A program made the position numbers and the translations under genes. Of a DNA stretch of 64,000 bases, positions 37,501-45,555 are shown piece after piece. Under the pieces are notes generated by a model. That model saw only the letters and a list, made by a program, of their open reading frames with translations. It was not told the origin of the DNA and did no database searches. Source of the DNA: Taeniopygia guttata (taxonomy: Eukaryota; Chordata; Aves; Passeriformes; Estrildidae); contig NC_133024.1 in the NCBI RefSeq assembly GCF_048771995.1, forward strand, positions 21,109,001 through 21,173,000, read 5' to 3'. Position 1 is the stretch's first letter; each line of letters begins with the position of its first letter.

Positions 37501-40500
37501 TTGAAAAGTACATAATAAGAGGTAGAAAGGAAAATTGTTGTTTTGTTATTGAGTTATTATTGTACACAGCAATTTAATAAATAAGAACAGGGTTTGAAGT
37601 AAGATGTTTTAAATTGAAAATAGCATCTCCTGATTTGAGCTGCACTCCTATTCCAAACAAGTGACACTATATGACTGTGTTGACATTAAGTTGTTTGGGG
37701 CAACAGGGGTGTATCCAAGCAGCAAAATAGTATGCAGTCCTCATGTCCACATTACATGCATCTTGGGTATTTTATATTCTGGACTAACTCTAGAAGGGTC
37801 CCAGCCCTCAGCAGCTGCAGCAAATGCTGGGCTGTGCTCCTGCAGTGCATCTCCTGGCTTTAGCAGATGTCTGAAAGGATCCCAGAGCATTCACACCAGG
37901 GCCACCCTGGGATGACAAGCATGGCATGTGGGGATCACAAGGAGGTTTGCCTCATAAGCACATTCTTCCTGCAAACTAGAACATGATGGCATTATACCTT
38001 GTGTCGAGCTAAAAAGAATGGGTCACTTCTTTTCTTGAAAGACAGGAACCACAGAAAAGGGTCTCTCATAGCAGGGAAAGGAGGTCTCTTACTGCCTTAG
38101 TGCCAAGTCCACCCAAATGAGTGAACAGCAGACAAACATGTCACATGCTACCATACCCTTGGCTTCACCTTTGAATTAACTAAGCACACACTCAGTGTAC
38201 TGGTTGACTTTGTAATGATCCTGCATATTAGGTCTTAGATTAAAATGTTAACACATAAGTACACAGTCATTAGAAAACCTAATGTTAATCATAGAAAGCC
38301 CCAATCAGCACATGACTTGTTTGTCCACTAAGAATATAAAAAGCTGTTAAGAAAACCTTCTCTTTCAGTTTCCCAAATCAACAATCTCATTCTTTAAACT
38401 CTATTTATTGAGAAGATACTGACAGTAAAAAGGGAAAAAAACCCCAAAACCAAAACACTACAGCTCACACACCAAGAAATGTGCCATTGCTTAACTAAGC
38501 AAGACCAAGCTTTGAGACATGATGCACTAAATACCCATATTAAATTTAGTAACCTGCTTTGCTGTTCAGAAACAGCTGCTAAGCTTAGACATAATAAATA
38601 ATTTACCTACTGAGAAAAGATCCTTTTCTAGCTCTGGTTCCTTGCCAATAAATAATTCTGCAAGGTTAGAAATCCTTCCAACCTCCCCAGGCTATTACTG
38701 AAGTGCACAGAACAGATCTTCAGCTCATGCAAACTGTCTCTAAAGAAGTTACAGGAATGTGTGAGACTGTCCTAGCTGTGCATGTACCTTTTTCTTCCTG
38801 TGTACCTTGGAGCCCATTCCTGCCACTCTGCTGAACCCCAGAGCTACTCTGCTGCACCCAACACACAGCCTGGGCACAATCCATGGGCAAGGGAATTAGG
38901 ATCATGTCACCAGACCCAGGAGCTAACTAAAACTCAAAGGGTACAAGTCCGCTTTGGGTGGCACAAAGTTTACAGGCTTCTATGTGCTTTAAACCCACAA
39001 CAGCACTAAAATTACAGCCATATTTTCTTACATACAAAAAGTACCAGGGAAAAAAAAAAAGCTGCAGTGTCTTTGTACAGAAGTTTAAGACTCCTTCAGC
39101 CAGTTCTTGGTCTAATCTTCCCAAGCTATCTCAGGGCACTACTCAGTATTTGCTCAAAAATTTGTAAACAGCCCAGCTCTACCTCAATCAACACAACTGT
39201 TCTTCCCCTCCTTAATTCTCATGAAAGACTCACCCCAGTAAAGATTCAAATGCTGGTTTCAGGAGACAAGTATCCAATGCATTTCTCCTCTCTACAGCTG
39301 TAGGTGGCAGCCTGCAAAAAAACAACTCCAAATAAATAGCAAGACCAGGAATGGGTAGCAGAAACAAGGTAAGGGAAGTTGGACATATCAAATTAGTAAA
39401 AGCTGACTACTGTGTTCAGATCACATCAAGATTTCATTACTCCCACTGTGATAGAGATTAAACTCTCTCATTGCAGCACAATTACTTTTACTAGCAAAGG
39501 CTTTTATCTCACACTGCTGCTCCAAGGGGGCTGTGACCTCCTTTGCTCAGCAAGTATCAAAGCAGGCATAATAAGTGAGAATGAAGCCCACCCCCAGAGA
39601 AGCAGGACTCCTGGGCTCAATCACCCCTGCAGCCATTCCAGACAGCATCCCCATCACTCCTCAGGGAGAAGACAAAGTCTTGTCTGGAGAAGGAAATAGG
39701 GTACTTTAATGAAAATTAGATTCTTTGGGGATGTCGTGGTTTGACACGGAAAAAGAATTTTTCCGGAAAGAAGAGGTCAATTTGGACATTGACCAATTGA
39801 AGGTAGACACGCCTCTGAGAACACAGAGGGGTTAAAAGCAGAATTCCCAGGAAAACTTGCCCTCTTGGGTTCCAGTCAGCGGTCAGTGCAGGACTCTCCC
39901 CTGCCCGGCCACGAGCTGGGTGGGGGAGGGGAGAAGCCATGTGGCCTTCAGAGGTAGGCCCAAGGGTGGAGGGGCTGGAACCGGGCTGGCCCCCTGCAGA
40001 TGGAAGGGTGGAGAAAATCTGGGATGTCTCAGTTCCCCCCAGAGTCTCTCTCTCCCAAGAGAGAAAAAGAGACGGCGGTGGTTTTGCCAGCAGTTCACTG
40101 CGGGGAAAGGAGAAGAGTGGGGGGGCCGCAAGGTGCCCAGACGCCTGTGGGAGCTGGAGCCTGGGCAGCAAGCCAGCTCTGGGAGTCGGGACTTTTAACC
40201 CTTCCTGAGAAATGAAAGCTTTGTGAAATTTTTCTCCTCCTTGGTTTGAAAAGAGAGGAAGAGAGACAGCCTGGGACCTGGGATGTTGGAAGGAGAAATT
40301 CTAGGTGGGAGGAGATGATGGAGTGGCTTTTGGCTGGACTTTTTCTTCGTAGCCACAGATTGAACTGATTTTCTCCTCCAAGAGAGACTGTATTTTAGGA
40401 GGATGCTGGTGAGCCAAAAAGACCATGCTTCAGCTGGGAAAAGACAGAAGTGGAGCGAACAGAGAAAAGTTAAGGAGGGTTGTGGTGGTGCCCCCTGTCT

Positions 40501-42909
40501 TCGCAGAGGAAGAAGAGAAGATCTCTGTTCTTGGATCCTCGGCCCCAGGGGAAAATGGGGGGGACTGTTGGTCCCAAAAATGGAAAACTGAACTGTTGGT
40601 TTTTCTCCTCTTGGCAGGGCATCCTTGAAAGGAAAAAATCCTAAAAAGCAGTCTGTCCATCCATGCATTGGTGGTGAGAGCACTGTGCATGGAAAGGAGA
40701 GGGTCACCACTGGCAAACTTTTTTTCTCCGGGCGGTGCCATGTGGTGACATGGAAGCACAGGATGTGGCAGCTGTGTTTCTTGGGGGGTCTGTGGCACAA
40801 GAGAGACTCCTCTCTCCCTGCAGATGGACTGTGTGTTGATTATCTGGAGGGTGGAAACCTGATTGGGGTCCAGATTGTGTCTCACTGTGGTTTGTTGGAG
40901 TTGGGTGGTGGGAGGAGGAATGCTTTGGAAGGTTTTCATTTTGAATTGTGTGTGTTTCTTTTTTCCCCCTCTTTTATAGTAGCATAGTGGTAGTAGTTTA
41001 ATAAAGTTTTTTCTTGTTATTAGGCTTGGGCCTGCTTTACTCTGTTCTCGATCGCATTTCACAGCATTCAGTTGAGAGATTGCATTTTCATGGGGGGGCA
41101 CTGGCATCGTGCCAGTGTCAAACCGTGACAGGGGATAAGTCTTTCCACCCATAATAAGGTTAAGACTTGCACTTCTAAGCACATTCCTGACTTGAAGATT
41201 TAGCCCAATTAATCACAAATATGAAGCCCAGAAGGGAAGGTAAAGTTCAGTGTGAGCAACATGTGCCACTGGATTGCATAAAGGACAGAAAGATGAAACC
41301 ACCACATTAGAACCACGAGTCAAAGAGACCATTAAGGTTAACTGATTTTGATAACCTCAAGTTCTTACGTGAATACTGACGCTGAGAAAGCACCCTGTGA
41401 AATCTATCAGCTGGCCATCTTGCTGCTTTCCAGCATCAGCCTCACAGATGGCATTTTGCAGCACAGCTTCAGAGAGAAGAGAGGACGGCTTTCAAGTTTT
41501 AGCATGGGTGCTTATTAGTCTCACAAATGTAACTGCAGGAAGTCACAAGCACAACAGCTGCCTATACACACACCTGAATGCAACAAGTGAAAGATACTTC
41601 TGGTTTAGTAAGTTTTAAGCACTGAAGTTGCTCTCCAAGCTGTGCTAACTTTATTCAGGTATAATTCAGAATTGCACAGATTTGAAAATTTTAAGCCAAT
41701 GTCCTTCCAACAATTCACTGCTTGATAGAGACAGCTACTGAAAGTGGCCATAAATATTAAACAAACACTGGAAGCGTAACATGGACGAATTCATTTTTGA
41801 CAAACACCTTACCATTTGTTTATAACAGGAACAGCCACTGGACCCAAGTGTACAATTGAGCAGGTAGTCTGTCAAAAAAGGCTACAGATTTCAGCCTCAA
41901 TCCCTCCCACCTATCCAAAGCCAAAAGAAAACAACAACCCCCCCACAAAAATACTCAACTGCTGAACTTACTGATTGTAACTGATTGTAACTCCACTAGT
42001 CACATAGGAAGGAGAAGCCCTCACAGGGGAAGTCTGTCCATAAAAACTAAGCCTGCAAAAAGGGAAATGTCACAACACTGTGGTTTGCTGTAAATAGAAA
42101 CCACAACAGAAAGTTTGTATCAATTCTCCACCCTAAACAAGAAAAAGGGAGCACATAAACCACTACTTTTTAAAATTATCACTTATCTTCATAACAGTCT
42201 GGTCAGTCCTTGTCACAGCTGTGCAAAGACCAATAGAAACTCAACTTCTTCAAGTAAGTCACCCAAATTTTAGGTCCCAAGCCACTTGTCCCATGAGCCT
42301 GGAGACAGTAAAGCCTCACTGCCCTCAAGGGCTGCTGCTGGGCCTCAACAAATCACCTTTTCAAAAGGTGTCCCCTGCACCTGCAGTTACTCCCATGTGT
42401 GGAAAAGGCCTCTCCCACAGCACTTATGAGACATTTAATAGAACAAACTAACACTAAACCCAAATGGGGTAGAGGGAGATGTGGACACCTTGTTTCTTCA
42501 CTTTATGTAACTCCTCACCTGAACACCTATTTTCATGAACCTCAGATGGGCTCCCTACCACTGAGGTCCTGACCTCTCCGTACAACCAGGTTCAAATTAA
42601 TTACTAGGTTTAAAAGTGACACAGGAAAGCAGGTGACAGGACAAAACAATCATATAGATTTCCTCAGAGTACTAAAAGACCTCAACCACAAAACACAGAC
42701 ATAGAATACTAATCACGATGATTACTAGTAACACTTATGGTGCAACACAAGAACTCACAGCCATATCTCTCATACAGCCATGAGGTGTCTGCACTCTGAA
42801 TGAACAAAGCATCACCATACCAGTAGAAGTTATTTCTCCAGAGATTTCCATGCAGGATACCATACATAACAGCAGCAGCCAGGATAAAAACCAGAATAAT
42901 TCGTTTCAT
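22471..42909 (-). CDS. ST3GAL6: ST3 beta-galactoside alpha-2,3-sialyltransferase 6 (gene span, nine coding exons)
   Basis: Type II Golgi membrane enzyme that transfers sialic acid from CMP-sialic acid in alpha-2,3 linkage to galactose of lactosamine chains, used for sialyl-Lewis-type epitopes. Exons, in order: 42909-42759, 42052-42025, 37149-37046, 35283-35220, 29712-29617, 29212-29026, 27987-27850, 24407-24255, 22551-22471. All phases agree and give 333 residues; human has 331 from memory. Layout: cytoplasmic MKR, membrane anchor about 4-24, variable stem to about 63, then the catalytic domain from YPFLCANDF. Sialylmotif L spans about 122-165 ([16 protein letters not shown]...), motif S about 261-283 ([23 protein letters not shown] region), motif III is HYYG 295-298, and the VS motif is H311-x4-E316. 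The motif cysteines (119/122 and 275) and several N-x-S/T sites (133, 291, 299, 312, 331) are present. No disabling mutation is seen, so the gene looks functional. The second exon is the least certain piece. Confidence 0.93.
24255..24407 (-). CDS. ST3GAL6: ST3GAL6 exon with sialylmotif S and motif III
   Basis: The exon has 51 whole codons, KPKHPTTG through [13 protein letters not shown]. The acceptor is ttgttgcag and the donor GTGAGT. It contains motif S ([19 protein letters not shown]) and motif III (HYYG), which contribute to acceptor and donor binding. Phase 0 at both ends agrees with its neighbours. Confidence 0.95.
24408..27849 (-). other. ST3GAL6 intron (3.4 kb)
   Basis: Intron between the KKE and KPKHP exons. 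It contains a duplicated 19-20-base unit at about 25079-25120 (aaccaaaaggtagctttt twice) and a T23 run at 27468-27490. I see no coding exon or mobile element. A moderately GC-rich stretch at 26.1-26.6 kb gives ORFs on both strands without recognisable protein pattern. Confidence 0.75.
27468..27490. repeat. T23 homopolymer in ST3GAL6 intron
   Basis: Twenty-three T, preceded by a T/G-rich stretch from about 27395. On the transcribed (minus) strand this is poly-A. Confidence 0.85.
27850..27987 (-). CDS. ST3GAL6: ST3GAL6 exon (GFWKKPALN ... FPKKE)
   Basis: The exon has 46 whole codons, [16 protein letters not shown] to FPTRFPKKE. The acceptor is tctgtcacag and the donor GTGCGC. The GFWKKPAL and QIRILDP blocks are strongly conserved in ST3GAL6, and ST3GAL4 has related GFWKQPPL and QIRILNP blocks. 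Confidence 0.95.
29026..29212 (-). CDS. ST3GAL6: ST3GAL6 exon with second half of sialylmotif L
   Basis: The first base completes the Arg codon of [24 protein letters not shown] follows, then [16 protein letters not shown] and ends ...GGQKI. The acceptor is ctctgcag and the donor GTGAGT. It is the most conserved exon of the gene and leaves no doubt about the family. Confidence 0.96.
29516..29532. repeat. CA dinucleotide microsatellite
   Basis: About eight CA units between two ST3GAL6 coding exons (intron 29213-29616). Confidence 0.85.
29617..29712 (-). CDS. ST3GAL6: ST3GAL6 exon with first half of sialylmotif L
   Basis: This 96-nt exon encodes (S)[18 protein letters not shown] then [13 protein letters not shown] plus two bases of Arg. 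The acceptor is ttcacag and the donor GTAAAT. It starts and ends in phase 2, matching both neighbours. It carries the cysteine and Gly-Asn-Gly core of motif L that binds CMP-sialic acid. Confidence 0.95.
29713..35219 (-). other. ST3GAL6 intron (5.5 kb)
   Basis: Intron between the EED and IPCRRC exons. It holds an AT/CATA simple repeat at about 31111-31180 and an A-rich tract at about 33339-33376. A short tandem of a taatctaatttaa-type unit lies near 34588-34630. No exon or mobile element was recognised. Confidence 0.75.
31111..31180. repeat. AT / CATA compound microsatellite
   Basis: Alternating ta, tgta, catacata and atatat units in an ST3GAL6 intron. It is probably polymorphic. Confidence 0.8.
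35220..35283 (-). CDS. ST3GAL6: ST3GAL6 exon ([14 protein letters not shown])
   Basis: This 64-nt exon begins with the last two bases of a split Glu codon, then [20 protein letters not shown], and ends with AG of a split Ser. The acceptor is tttttag and the donor GTGAAA. It aligns with the human YFRLALSKLQSCDLF segment. The helix side is well conserved, the SSEED end is not. Confidence 0.9.
36113..36605 (-). mobile_element. Solo LTR, passerine ERVL-like, minus orientation
   Basis: On the minus strand the element starts TGTCCTGGTTTTGACTGG and ends ...CGTGACA. Internal stretches such as the 'AGCAACAA..AAAACATC..GTGTTGTCAACATTATTCTCAT' region (around 36495-36535) are ones I recognise from a very common songbird LTR. 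It is 493 bp with no internal retroviral sequence, so it is a solo LTR. I find no matching target duplication (ctcag left, gtaaa right), which suggests age or edge decay. It lies in an ST3GAL6 intron in the sense direction. Confidence 0.75.
37046..37149 (-). CDS. ST3GAL6: ST3GAL6 exon opening the catalytic domain
   Basis: The first base completes a codon from the previous exon; [13 protein letters not shown] and then [10 protein letters not shown] follow, ending on the G of a split Glu. The acceptor has a long pyrimidine tract (cttccttttttccttcatcag) and the donor is GTTTGT, a usable but weak GT. It aligns with the mammalian YPFLCAADF...LPYGIK block. It enters in phase 2, which constrains the missing upstream exon. 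Confidence 0.92.
37150..42024 (-). other. ST3GAL6 intron (4.9 kb) with LTR and a cryptic exon candidate
   Basis: Intron between the proposed microexon and the YPFLC exon. It contains the 1.4-kb LTR at 39732-41130. It also contains a 51-nt segment at 38607-38657 flanked by good splice sites that does not fit the reading frame with the chosen neighbours. The rest is unremarkable AT-rich sequence. Confidence 0.65.
39732..41130 (+). mobile_element. Long solo LTR with intact target duplication, plus orientation
   Basis: It begins TGTCGTGGTTTGACAC and ends GTGTCAAACCGTGACA, so the last 16 bases are inverted copies of the first 16 with two mismatches. A perfect 5-bp direct duplication GGGGA flanks it (39727-39731 and 41131-41135). 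Length is 1399 bp. An AATAAA at 41000-41005 followed by T/G-rich sequence fits the R/U5 side of a plus-strand LTR. Long ORFs on both strands are by-products of base composition and no retroviral gene is present. A 5-bp duplication fits ERVL-type integration. It is antisense within an ST3GAL6 intron. Confidence 0.85.
42025..42052 (-). CDS. ST3GAL6: Proposed ST3GAL6 28-nt microexon (stem region)
   Basis: The minus-strand acceptor catttccctttttgcag is excellent and the donor is GTGAGG. Exon 1 ends in phase 1 and the YPFLC exon starts in phase 2, so the missing piece must be 1 modulo 3 in length. This 28-nt exon satisfies that and stays open, encoding [10 protein letters not shown] across the junctions. 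The result is a stem four residues longer than human and 333 residues in total. The stem is poorly conserved, so similarity gives little support; the case rests on splice sites and phase. Confidence 0.5.
42759..42909 (-). CDS. ST3GAL6: ST3GAL6 first coding exon (ATG, membrane anchor)
   Basis: The ATG is at 42909-42907, 11 bases into an exon whose acceptor is acatttcag (exon edge 42920). It encodes 50 residues: MKR, then a hydrophobic anchor [26 protein letters not shown], and a divergent stem to LYERYG, leaving one base before the donor GTGAGT. The M..LV.IL....Y.LH..LW..N.YW pattern matches the mammalian N-terminus. The cytoplasmic tail is very short, as in this family. The chosen start is the first ATG in the exon. 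Confidence 0.88.
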
Positions 42910-44389
42910 GACTGATAAACCTGAAATGTAAGAAAAACAAAACAAGAAACTGAAACACAAGATGAACAAATGCATGAACTTTCTCGAAAGCATCTGGAAA
43001 CCTACAAGAGAGAAGTTATTATTATTACAGACATTCACTACCACCAGAAGTCTGATAGGTGATCCTTCCACTTTGGCTTCTCACAAAGACCCAGTGCCAG
43101 AAGTTGAATGCTGCTTTGCACCTAACATGTATGTGTTCTCTGCATAGAAGCATGGGTTCAGTCTAGGTTCTCTCTGAGGCCATGTGAGAGTAGAACTCTT
43201 CTGTCCACTGGCAGCCCAAAGAAACCGGCTGGCCTTTATAAGTATCAGTACTTCTCCTGTTTCTTGTGCCACACGCTATCATTTTCCATAATTACACAGT
43301 TAAACAAACACTGGCACAGTGCAGGTGGCAGATAGGCTGATGTTAATGAAACAGAACAGGGTATGAGCTGCCACAAATTTCTACTGCCTTTTTTAGGATC
43401 ACTGAATGTTCCTGAAGTCCAGTTTTGACATTTGAAGCTGCACTGAAACTATCTGCTTATGCCTGCAGTCTTCAGCTACTGACACAAGTCAAACTTCACT
43501 GCTCAAGCAGTGATTGTTATTTTCGCACATTACAAAGTGAGGAAAAAAAAGGTTAGGATCCCATCTATTGAACCTGTGAAATTATGAAGAAATATCAGAG
43601 AAAGTGTCTATTTTTCAAGTAGAGTCTTCACCTCATTGCACCGTCTAGCAAAAGAAAAGCAGAGAAATAACAGAAACTCATGTATCTGGCAAGACCGACC
43701 CAAGGAAAATCAAGTCCTATATTGCTCATATCTTACAAAGTGAGCAGCCTTTTCAGTAGCTATGAATGAACTACTGTTGCTGTCTTGTGAAAGTCCAAAA
43801 TAGCAATTTCAGCCACAAGTTACCATGGAAATTTACTTGACAGGTATAGCCTGCTACTATTCCACTTCTCCCCTAACAGTGTCATGATTACTTTACTTGA
43901 GTGCAACAAGCTGTACTTCCTTATTCTTCTCCACTCATATCTCTCACCAGAATTTAGCTGTAGAGTTAGAGATGTGGTTTTATAACAGTACCTACCAGTA
44001 ACAAAGCCATACAATGAACCAGGTAGAATCTATCAACCTTAAGTATGTCCCACAGGCTATCCTGCTCTATTTTGGAAGAAATATTTCATAGGCTGCAGCT
44101 GTTGCAATTCCAACCTTTCAACTCTCTTTGGGAAGTAGCACTGCCACTTTTCAGCTCCAGTTCTCTTGACTCTACTTGAAGGATCGCTGCAAATTTCTCT
44201 CGATAGTCACTCCCACCTTCTAGAACAACCTCTAAATTTTTGCAGTAATTCAGTAAGAGCTTTTCCCTAAAACTACAAAAATAGAGAAAAACTCACCTAC
44301 CAAGTTCAGTCATGTGTCATTAACAGCAGATGGTTCATAATCTCGAGTGCCATGACAAGACACATGCAGGGCAAGTGAGGGATCAGGCC

Positions 44390-45555
44390 TAGCAGCATGG
44401 GCTTATGAAAGGCAGGTCTGGCTTGACCAGCCCGATCTCCTTGTATGACAGTGTGCCCTGCACAGAGGATGAAGGAAAGGCTGTGTATTCTGGGTACCAA
44501 ATCCTTCATAAAGCCTTAGACAGCATTCCCCAAAGCATTCTCCTGGACAAACTGGCTGCTCATGGTTTGCATGGGTGTGCCCTCCACTGGAGAAAAAAGC
44601 TGGCTGGCTGGCTGGCTGAGCTCAAACACAGGTGGGGAACAGAGTTACATCCAACTGGCAGCCAGTTAGTAGTGGGGTTCCCAAGGCTCAGTCCTGTTTA
44701 ATGTTTTTAAAGAAAATATATGGTCTGGGCAAGGGGATCGAGTGCACCCTGTCAGTTTGCAGGTAACAAGCTGAGTGGGAGTGTAGGTTTGCTGGAGTGC
44801 AGGAAGGCTCTGCAGATCTGGAGAGGCTGGATCAATGTACCAAGGCCAACTGGAGGAGGTTCAGCAAGGTTAAGCTGAACTCTTCCGGGTCACAACAACC
44901 TCAAGCAGCACTGCAGGCTGGAGGAAGAGTGGCTGGAAAGCTCCCTGGCAGAAAAGAACCTGGGAGTGATGGTCAGCATTGGCTGAACATGAGCCAGTGC
45001 ATGCCCACATGGCCAAGACCAATGACATCCTGGCCTGGATCAGCAAGTATGGCCAGCAAGATGAAGGAAGAGATCACTCCCTCCTCTGTTCTCAGGAGGC
45101 TGCACCTTGAACCCACTGTTCAGTTATGGGCCCCTGACTGCACAACAGAGACTGAGGTGCTGGAGCAAGTCCAGAGAAGGACAAAGCTGCTGAAGTGTCT
45201 GGAGAAGCAGCAGCTCAAATGGAGACCTTGTCATTCTCTACACCACCTGAAATGGATTTGTAGCAAGGTCTACAAGTTGGTCTCTTCTCCCAGGCAGCAA
45301 GTGACAAGACAAGCAGAAACAGCCTCAAGTTGTACCAGAGGACATTTAAATTAGGCATCAGAAAAAAAAATTTCTGAAGGGGTTGTCAAGCACGGAACAA
45401 TCAGCCAAGGGAAGTGGTTGAGTCACCATTTTTGAAGGTATTTAAAAGATATCTAGGTGTGACACTTGAGAACATGTTTGAGTGGTGGATCTGGCAGTGC
45501 AGGGCTAATGGCTGGACTCCATGATCTTTTCCAACCTAAGTGGTGCTATTATTTA
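44390..45555 (+). mobile_element. Decayed CR1 LINE fragment (reverse transcriptase 3' part and 3' UTR)
   Basis: Translated pieces show CR1 reverse-transcriptase landmarks: KGRSGLTSPISLYD, DEGKAV, a broken form of the ALDSIP..ILLDKLAAHGL block, then wording equivalent to 'LxRLDxxTKANWxxFxKxKL' and 'NLGVMV..LNMSQ'. It ends near 45540 with the CR1-like 'gactccatgatcttttccaacct' sequence. Many stops and frameshifts mean it is long dead. It is 5'-truncated, as usual for CR1. The left edge is approximate. It is antisense to ST3GAL6. Confidence 0.85.
44599..44618 (+). repeat. GGCT tetranucleotide repeat inside the CR1 copy
   Basis: Four to five tandem ctgg/ggct units lie in the reverse-transcriptase part of the CR1 fragment, where the consensus has no such expansion. 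It is probably slippage after insertion. Confidence 0.7.

Noticed and set aside
37997..38007. An 11-nt segment with acceptor ttctttttag and donor gtataat on the minus strand
   Set aside because: It looks like a microexon by its splice signals, but its length (2 modulo 3) does not restore the ST3GAL6 reading frame, alone or with the 38607-38657 segment.
40195..41182. Minus-strand open frames of 201 and 250 residues
   Set aside because: They lie inside the long LTR, antisense to its orientation, with no retroviral or host protein pattern. They probably reflect base composition.
44797..45354. A 185-residue plus-strand open frame
   Set aside because: It overlaps the decayed CR1 copy, and its translation is CR1 material in mixed frames, so it is not a gene.
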